Made by a program: the position numbers and the translations under genes. The notes below the pieces were generated by a model. It searched no databases and was not told where the DNA came from. It saw only the letters and a program-made list of their open reading frames with translations. 8,991 nt of DNA from Candidatus Woesearchaeota archaeon (GTDB taxonomy: Archaea > Nanobdellota > Nanobdellia > Woesearchaeales > UBA10216), in contig JAHFTU010000047.1 in assembly GCA_023269295.1 (NCBI GenBank), positions 1 to 8,991 on the forward strand, read 5' to 3'. Numbering within the stretch: the stretch's first letter is position 1; the number at the start of each line of letters is the position of its first letter. Shown in pieces: positions 4,968 through 8,991 of this stretch.

Positions 4968-5467
4968 CAGGATACCTCAAACGAAGTGATTGCATCTTTA
5001 GAATAGCTTAGGTTATTGTATGACCACCTGAGAACAACCTGAGCTTTCCATTCACCTTTTTGCGTTATGCGGTAGTATGACCATGTAGGCCACGTAACAT
5101 TACTTTCGTTGTACCAGTAAGTGAGCAACGAATTATTATAAAACCAGTTAACTGTAAAGTTATAAGGAAAATTTCTATCATCCACCACTTTAAAATCAAC
5201 AGTTGCCACATCATTCAAAGCGTAGATTTGCTGCCTGGCCTTTAAATTTTCAATGCTCAACGCATCTTTAGCATAAACCTGCTCCGGTTCATGTAATGGA
5301 TAAATTGTTGTTGTGGTGTCAGGCACGTTACAGTTGATTGGCGGACATTCCAGCTTTTGGTTTTCCCAGGTAAAACCAAAAAGACTAAAAGTCTTAGGAG
5401 GTCCCAAAAGATAATACATTATAGCAAAAATAAGAAGTCCTAAAAGTATTTTCTCTCTTGTTGTCAT
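4967..5467 (-). CDS. Membrane-anchored surface protein rich in N-glycosylation sequons, 166 aa
   Basis: One N-terminal membrane segment (about residues 7-21, ILLGLLIFAIMYYLL) is followed by an ectodomain with two nearby cysteines (C41, C46), a TTTT linker and a beta-rich region (residues 85-165) that looks like an Ig-type sandwich. Within 50 residues there are five N-x-S/T sequons (N103, N111, N120, N123, N152), unusually dense and consistent with a glycosylated archaeal exterior. I do not recognise the family. The start is ATG at 5465-5467 without a ribosome site. A TATA box 28 bases upstream suggests a leaderless message. It is first in a two-gene operon with the coupled membrane protein. 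A role in cell-surface or virion envelope structure or in cell-cell contact is possible, not shown. Confidence 0.65.
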   Translation of the reverse strand: MTTREKILLGLLIFAIMYYLLGPPKTFSLFGFTWENQKLECPPINCNVPDTTTTIYPLHEPEQVYAKDALSIENLKARQQIYALNDVATVDFKVVDDRNFPYNFTVNWFYNNSLLTYWYNESNVTWPTWSYYRITQKGEWKAQVVLRWSYNNLSYSKDAITSFEVS

Positions 5468-5490
5468 AGGATACTTGAAACAGTATAAGC

Positions 5491-5528
5491 TTATTTAAGC
5501 CTTTAGCAAACAATCACCTGATTGTTTG
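5491..5528 (-). promoter_or_regulatory. TATA box and perfect inverted repeat before the membrane operon
   Basis: TTAAATAA on the minus strand (5491-5498) is centred 28 bases before the ATG at 5467. Eight bases further upstream is a perfect inverted repeat: CAAACAATCA (5507-5516), a 2-base centre, and TGATTGTTTG (5519-5528). Its position just above the core promoter and its strict symmetry suggest a binding site for a dimeric regulator. A recombinase or replication site is the alternative. Confidence 0.55.
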
Positions 5529-5590
5529 TCTTGAAAAGGCAGTATATCGAAGAGGGCTTGTTTTGAAGGGGGAGGATTATTTGCAACCAT

Positions 5591-5598
5591 TTTAAATA
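5591..5598 (+). promoter_or_regulatory. TATA box for the helicase gene
   Basis: TTTAAATA at 5591-5598 predicts transcription from about 5620 and a leader of about 42 bases to the ATG at 5662. No convincing ribosome site is next to the ATG. The membrane operon's inverted repeat lies between the two divergent promoters, so one regulator could affect both. Confidence 0.5.
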
Positions 5599-5661
5599 AA
5601 GCCATTTTTGTCTATAGTGGAGTAGGCTGAGGTAGTTAAGCGCAAACAAGAGTGAACACTA

Positions 5662-8160
5662 ATGACAGAAGCACACAAGGATAGCGGAAAGCTAAGACGA
5701 GCTATCCAGAAATTACTGGAGTTTTTAGGTGGCATCACCACTAACCGAAGCAAGCAGGAAACGGACTTCCAACGGTTACAATCCAAAGCTTTGGAAGCTA
5801 TGTCGCTGCTTGCCAGCATCCCCGCCAAGATTGAGAAAGAGGACACATACCTGATTCATTCTGTCAGAACCAATTTACTAAAACAAATCGATGAAGGTGA
5901 AAAAGAGCTTTCATATATCCTAAACAAGAAGCGCTTGTTCAGTGCAGCATTCATTCAGAGTGCAAAAACAATTCACAACGAGATTCCAAGCATACGACGG
6001 CATGTCGAGACCTTCAACGTCACGTTCGTCGAGCGGCGCATGAAGCAATATGATTACTTCTTCAAGAAGGCAGCGAATCCGCTTGACGAAGACCAACGCC
6101 GCGCCATCATTACAGATGACAAACACAACATGGTGGTGGCGGGGGCTGGTACAGGCAAGACAGAAGTTTTGACTACACGAATTGCTTACCTTGTAGAAAG
6201 AAAGCCCGACATTATCGCTCCTGACCGTATTCTGGTCTTGGCATTCCAGAAAAAGGCAGCTGCTGAGATTGAGGTGCGACTCAAGACCCGCTTCAGCATC
6301 GATGTGAAAATCAAGACCTTTCACGCGTTAGGGACTGAAATTCTGCAAGAATACGCCAAGCTCCATGAACAACCAAAGCCAAAGCTTAAGTTCGGGGAAA
6401 ATGGGAAGCGGGCATATAAGGCGTTTGTTGGTGAGCTAGTCAAGACACAGCAGGAACAATCTGATTATCAGAATGAGATTATCAGATTCATGAAGTTCTA
6501 CGGTGAGCCTGAAGTCTTCCAAGAGACCGACTTCAAAACTAAGGAGGAATATTATGAATCTCAACGACAACTACGCTACACAACGCTTGATGGCACAAAG
6601 GTCAAAAGCTTGGCAGAAAGCGAAATCATGAACTTCTTCACTAGCCATAATCTGAATGGGAAGAAGGTCAACGTATTGTATGAAGAACCTGCACTTTGGA
6701 TGCAACACAGCGATACGGGACAGCCTCCAAGGCCAGACTTCTACTTACGTGAACACGAAATTTACATCGAACATTGGGCTATTGGCAAGAAGGGAAAAGT
6801 GCCGCCCTGGTTTAAGGGGAAAAATCCGACAGTTGAGTATAAGAAGAACATGCAGAAGAAAAAAGAGGAGTTCAAGAATCAAACGAAGTACGTTCTTGTT
6901 GAGACCAGCCAAGCCGATTATGAGGACGGTTCGTTACTGAATAAGTTAAACGACCGATTAGTCGAGGCACTAAAACAGAAGCAGCCCGAATCAGATTTCA
7001 AATTCGAACCGATTAGCTACAAAGAATTAGTGCAGCGTGTTTGGGAAGAATGCCATAAGTCTGTCGACATGTTAGCCAAGAACATATCAGACTATATCAT
7101 AATCGCCAAGACGTATTATTTAAAGCCAGAACAAATAAAAGTGCGTCTTTCCAATCAGAAGTGGTCCCAAAAGCAGATAGCGTTTGCGCAACTCGCCCTA
7201 CCAATTTACGAAGAATACGAGAAGGCACTACGTGCTGATAATTCCATAGATTTTGCCGATATGATTAATCTTGCAGTAAAGTATCTAAACGAGGACAAAG
7301 ATTTGTTCAAGGATAAATACGACCACATTCTGATTGACGAGTATCAAGATATTAGCAAACAGCGTTATCTGCTAATTAAAAGTTTGATGGAAAAGAACAA
7401 TAGCGGCAAGCTGTTCTGCGTTGGCGATGACTGGCAGAGTATTATGGGATTCACAGGGTCGAATCTGAATTTCTTCGTCAAATTTGAGCATTACTTCGAC
7501 CATCCTGCAAGAACCGACCTCAGAATGAATTACCGTAGTATTAAGTCCATTGTTGACGCTGGGGCAACCATCATTAAGAACAATGGTCAGGCTCAGTTAG
7601 AGAAGGATACCATCGCACACGACACTACTGTCAAGAAACTTTTAGTCTATTCATTATTGCACGAAATTAAATACAAACCTATGTATTACGAGCAAACCGT
7701 TAAACACTGTATTGATACCATAAAGGAATACTTGAAGAATGGTTACAATCCCAATGACATCTTGATTCTGTGCCGCATAATCAGCAATAAACCGCTAATT
7801 AATCGGTTGGTATCCCAAGCCGAAGCCGAGAACTTACCAATTTCACGTGATTCAAAGAAAGAAGATGTTATCCGTGTCATGACAGTGCATAGGAGCAAGG
7901 GCTTGGAAGCACGGTTGGTCATCATACTCAATGTGAATAAAGGAACATACGGCTTCCCCTGCGAGGTAGAGAATCCTGATGTTTTCGAGACAGCTATTGA
8001 AGAAAGTAAGAAAAAACGCAAAGAAGAGGAACGACGGCTCTTTTATGTTGCAGTCACGAGAGCGAAGGAAGACATTATAATCTACACGCAAAAATGCGAG
8101 CAAAGCGAATTTATTAATGAAATAGCAGACCACATAACCATCAATGAGTTGCCATATTAG
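5662..8160 (+). CDS. SF1A (UvrD/HelD-like) DNA helicase with inserted PD-(D/E)XK-like domain
   Basis: This is an ATP-driven 3'-5' DNA translocase of the UvrD/Rep superfamily, 832 aa. All motifs are present: Q motif LDEDQRRAI (141-149), Walker A AGAGTGKTE (160-168), Ia ILVLAFQKKAAAEI, Ib IKTFHALG, II ILIDEYQDIS (D559, E560), III LFCVGDDWQSI, IV LRMNYRS, V VRVMTVHRSKGLEA and VI RRLFYVAVTRAKE. Residues 1-135 are helical and charged. Between Ib and II, about residues 305-435 form a second domain, VKSLAESEIMNFF, RPDFYLREHEIYIEHWAIG and YVLVETSQADYEDGSLLNKL. It resembles the nuclease-like insert of helicase IV (HelD)-type proteins, with candidate E319/E321, D359 and E370. The ATG at 5662 is forced, since a TGA stands in frame three codons upstream. 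The gene is convergent with, and overlaps by 20 bases, the recombinase gene. Confidence 0.92.
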   Translation: MTEAHKDSGKLRRAIQKLLEFLGGITTNRSKQETDFQRLQSKALEAMSLLASIPAKIEKEDTYLIHSVRTNLLKQIDEGEKELSYILNKKRLFSAAFIQSAKTIHNEIPSIRRHVETFNVTFVERRMKQYDYFFKKAANPLDEDQRRAIITDDKHNMVVAGAGTGKTEVLTTRIAYLVERKPDIIAPDRILVLAFQKKAAAEIEVRLKTRFSIDVKIKTFHALGTEILQEYAKLHEQPKPKLKFGENGKRAYKAFVGELVKTQQEQSDYQNEIIRFMKFYGEPEVFQETDFKTKEEYYESQRQLRYTTLDGTKVKSLAESEIMNFFTSHNLNGKKVNVLYEEPALWMQHSDTGQPPRPDFYLREHEIYIEHWAIGKKGKVPPWFKGKNPTVEYKKNMQKKKEEFKNQTKYVLVETSQADYEDGSLLNKLNDRLVEALKQKQPESDFKFEPISYKELVQRVWEECHKSVDMLAKNISDYIIIAKTYYLKPEQIKVRLSNQKWSQKQIAFAQLALPIYEEYEKALRADNSIDFADMINLAVKYLNEDKDLFKDKYDHILIDEYQDISKQRYLLIKSLMEKNNSGKLFCVGDDWQSIMGFTGSNLNFFVKFEHYFDHPARTDLRMNYRSIKSIVDAGATIIKNNGQAQLEKDTIAHDTTVKKLLVYSLLHEIKYKPMYYEQTVKHCIDTIKEYLKNGYNPNDILILCRIISNKPLINRLVSQAEAENLPISRDSKKEDVIRVMTVHRSKGLEARLVIILNVNKGTYGFPCEVENPDVFETAIEESKKKRKEEERRLFYVAVTRAKEDIIIYTQKCEQSEFINEIADHITINELPY

Positions 8161-8815
8161 AACTTGAACTTTTTTGAATGTATCTCATGTAATAGCCGCC
8201 CTTTTTCCTTTCCTTTTTGTCTTTGCTGCCTTTGGATCTGCCCAGCTTCTTACCTTGGGCTTTCAGCACCTTGAGCTTGTCATTGATGCGTTCTCGTATC
8301 AATTCCCTTTCAAACTCTGCCACAGCACCGATTACTTGCAGGAAGAAGCGGCCCTGAGGCGTTTCCGTGTCAAAGCCCTGGGTGACTGATACGAAGCGCA
8401 CGTTGAGGTTTCTGAACTCCTGGATGAGCTGCAGAAGGTGCTGAAGGCTTCTGCCCAGCCGGTCAAGCCGCAGCACCATTAACACATCAAACTCCTTAGC
8501 TCTCAAGCGTTGCATCATTACGTCAAGCTGCGGTCTGCTATCTTTGCTGCCGCTGGCAAAGTCCTTTCCAAGCCACAAAGCAAGGCGCTTAAGCTGTAGG
8601 GCATACTTGGTTATCCTGTGCGCTCCTATGCGCTTTTTGGCCTTATTTTTGACTGTTTTACCAAGCTCGCAGTCCCTGAGGAAGTCCAGAATAAGCTCCT
8701 TGTTTCTGGCAGTTATGGGGGCACCCTCTACTGACTTCTTAGAACTCTCTGCTGTTTGTGCGCTATCGTGGATGTCTATCTTTCCAGGCGCATGTATAGT
8801 TACGGTTCTTGGCAT
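8141..8815 (-). CDS. Chimeric recombinase: tyrosine-integrase core-binding domain fused to truncated serine-resolvase domain
   Basis: The 224-aa protein joins two unrelated recombinase types. Residues 34-86 (ITARNKELILDFLRDCELGK, RIGAHRITKYALQLKRLALW, LGKDF) look like the SAM-like DNA-binding domain of archaeal XerA-type tyrosine integrases. From residue 87 the sequence is serine-resolvase, ASGSKDSRPQLDVMMQRLR, VLRLDRLGRSLQHLLQLI, FVSVTQGFDTETPQGRFFLQ and IGAVAEFERELIRERI, ending in a short basic tail (LGRSKGSKDKKERKKGGYYM). The resolvase N-terminal strand with the nucleophilic serine (Y-x-R-V-S-T) is absent, and so is the tyrosine-integrase catalytic domain. The resolvase arginines R116, R119 and R122 remain. 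The start ATG (8813-8815) has GAGGTG nine bases upstream; a GTG at 8825-8827 lies inside that site. The gene sits 68 bases from the tRNA end, the usual integrase position. It is probably inactive as a recombinase by itself. Confidence 0.8.
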   Translation of the reverse strand: MPRTVTIHAPGKIDIHDSAQTAESSKKSVEGAPITARNKELILDFLRDCELGKTVKNKAKKRIGAHRITKYALQLKRLALWLGKDFASGSKDSRPQLDVMMQRLRAKEFDVLMVLRLDRLGRSLQHLLQLIQEFRNLNVRFVSVTQGFDTETPQGRFFLQVIGAVAEFERELIRERINDKLKVLKAQGKKLGRSKGSKDKKERKKGGYYMRYIQKSSSSNMATH

Positions 8816-8824
8816 TGTAGCAAA

Positions 8825-8850
8825 CACCTCGGGCTCCTTTCAATAAATTC
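8825..8850 (-). promoter_or_regulatory. TATA-like box and ribosome site of the chimeric recombinase
   Basis: On the minus strand AATTTATT (8842-8849) predicts a start near 8820-8825, which would nearly remove the leader, while GAGGTG (8825-8830) is well placed as a ribosome site for the ATG at 8815. The two do not fit together neatly. Transcription may instead begin farther upstream or read through from the tRNA. Confidence 0.4.
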
Positions 8851-8880
8851 ATTGCCCTAATGTTGCTACATTGATGTTTG

Positions 8881-8895
8881 AAAGCCTCTGCGGGG
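8881..8895 (+). repeat. tRNA 3'-end repeat, copy 3 (putative right att site)
   Basis: AAAGCCTCTGCGGGG shares 14 bases with copy 1 and 13 with copy 2. Here it is part of a tRNA-like 3' half: on the minus strand it is the end of the T-stem, the 3' acceptor strand CAGAGGC, and the discriminator U. Confidence 0.65.
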
Positions 8896-8920
8896 ATTTG
8901 CACCCCGGACCTCGTCCTTT
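8883..8920 (-). tRNA. 3' half of a tRNA (partial; identity unclear, possibly Thr)
   Basis: On the minus strand there is a perfect 5-pair T-arm, CGGGG-TGCAAAT-CCCCG (8891-8907), preceded by a standard variable region AGGTC (8908-8912) and a probable 3' anticodon strand GGACG (8913-8917). It is followed by the acceptor strand CAGAGGC (8884-8890) and discriminator U at 8883; CCA is not encoded. The matching 5' strands (GCCTCTG and CGTCC on the minus strand) do not occur in the 71 bases upstream to the window edge. The tRNA therefore has a long intron, is split, or is only an attachment fragment. Discriminator U is usual for archaeal tRNA-Thr and tRNA-Cys. An ACCA (8922-8925) that could pair with U33-GGU hints at Thr, very tentatively. 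Confidence 0.6.
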
Positions 8921-8926
8921 CTGGTT

Positions 8927-8942
8927 AACGGTTTAAACCGTT
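8927..8942. repeat. Perfect 16-base palindrome beside the tRNA half
   Basis: AACGGTTTAAACCGTT reads the same on both strands. It begins ten bases beyond the presumed anticodon strand and could be an intron hairpin, a protein-binding site, or a TATA-like core (TTTAAA) within a symmetric element. Confidence 0.5.
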
Positions 8943-8953
8943 TTTGGATTGAA

Positions 8954-8979
8954 CCCACACTCGCTGTTGGCGAGGTGGG
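8954..8979. repeat. Strong 10-pair hairpin at the right edge
   Basis: CCCAC (8954-8958) pairs with GTGGG (8975-8979), and after a single bulged A, CTCGC (8960-8964) pairs with GCGAG (8970-8974) around the loop TGTTG. It is GC-rich in an otherwise mixed region. It may be part of a long tRNA intron or of another structured RNA continuing past the window. Confidence 0.5.
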
Positions 8980-8991
8980 CACAATCGCAGC

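Larger units (their letters stand above)
1930..8895. mobile_element. Putative tRNA-integrated genomic island, possibly two elements in tandem
   Basis: The boundaries are inferred from three same-orientation copies of a tRNA 3'-end sequence (1930, 4267, 8881). The right copy belongs to a tRNA-like 3' half and is followed by a recombinase gene, as is common for elements integrated in tRNA genes. The two intervals are about 2.3 kb and 4.6 kb. Cargo includes a transcriptional regulator, NYN and PD-(D/E)XK nucleases, a helicase-nuclease, small unknown genes and a broken nuclease. No replication gene or capsid gene is visible, so the type of element is unknown. Confidence 0.6.

Noticed and set aside
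4735..4989. Plus-strand open frame of 84 codons
   Set aside because: It is antisense to the two-helix membrane gene, which has a coupled start, good membrane segments and a terminator. The plus-strand protein is low-complexity and rich in Asn, Thr and Gln.
8141..8815. Ordinary active serine resolvase
   Set aside because: The YxRVST segment with the nucleophilic serine is absent and is replaced by a different domain, so an ordinary resolvase call would be misleading.
8908..8918. Reading GGAC-GAG-GTCC as the variable arm of a long-arm (Leu/Ser) tRNA
   Set aside because: It leaves no proper anticodon arm upstream, and discriminator U does not suit Leu or Ser. AGGTC as a standard 5-base variable loop fits better.
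1..8991. CRISPR array
   Set aside because: No regularly spaced repeats of 20-40 bases were seen. The only multi-copy sequence is the tRNA-end repeat, with kilobase spacing.

Overview
The window looks archaeal. Most genes have a TATA element (TTTAAATA, TTATAAG, TTTATAAT and similar) about 25-28 bases upstream of a start codon or a short leader. Some genes have purine-rich GGAGG/GAGGTG ribosome sites and others look leaderless. The tRNA 3' end has no encoded CCA, and a cell-surface protein is dense in N-glycosylation sequons. A small-genome (DPANN-type) archaeon is my guess from the style of the proteins, but nothing here fixes the lineage.

Left part (1-1913), ordinary chromosome: the start of an unidentified gene leaving the window to the left, an unrecognised helical protein, a lipoprotein cyclophilin peptidyl-prolyl isomerase, and a convergent HhH-GPD protein of the 3-methyladenine glycosylase I (Tag) type.

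Right part (about 1930-8895), apparent integrated element(s): a 12-base core, AGCCTCTGCGGG, occurs three times in the same orientation, at 1932, 4267 and 8883. The rightmost copy is the acceptor/T-stem end of a tRNA 3' half on the minus strand. This is the layout expected if one or two elements integrated at a tRNA 3' end, leaving partial tRNA copies at each distal boundary. The inner segment (about 1932-4267) carries an AbrB-fold regulator, an NYN-domain nuclease, a putative OB-fold protein, a PD-(D/E)XK nuclease resembling DUF6998 proteins, and the broken end of a Cas4/RecB-like nuclease. The outer segment (about 4267-8884) carries a small unknown protein, a two-gene membrane/glycoprotein operon, a HelD-like SF1 helicase with a nuclease domain inserted in it, and, next to the tRNA, a recombinase gene.

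The most unusual item is that recombinase. Its N-terminal half is the core-binding (SAM-like) domain typical of archaeal tyrosine integrases. At residue 86/87 it passes in frame into the middle of a serine resolvase domain. The fusion lacks both the resolvase catalytic serine and the tyrosine-integrase catalytic domain, yet it keeps an open frame, a ribosome site and the usual integrase position. The island genes tend to have their own promoters, and several of these carry palindromes or direct repeats that look like operators.

All family assignments come from reading motifs. No database search was possible.
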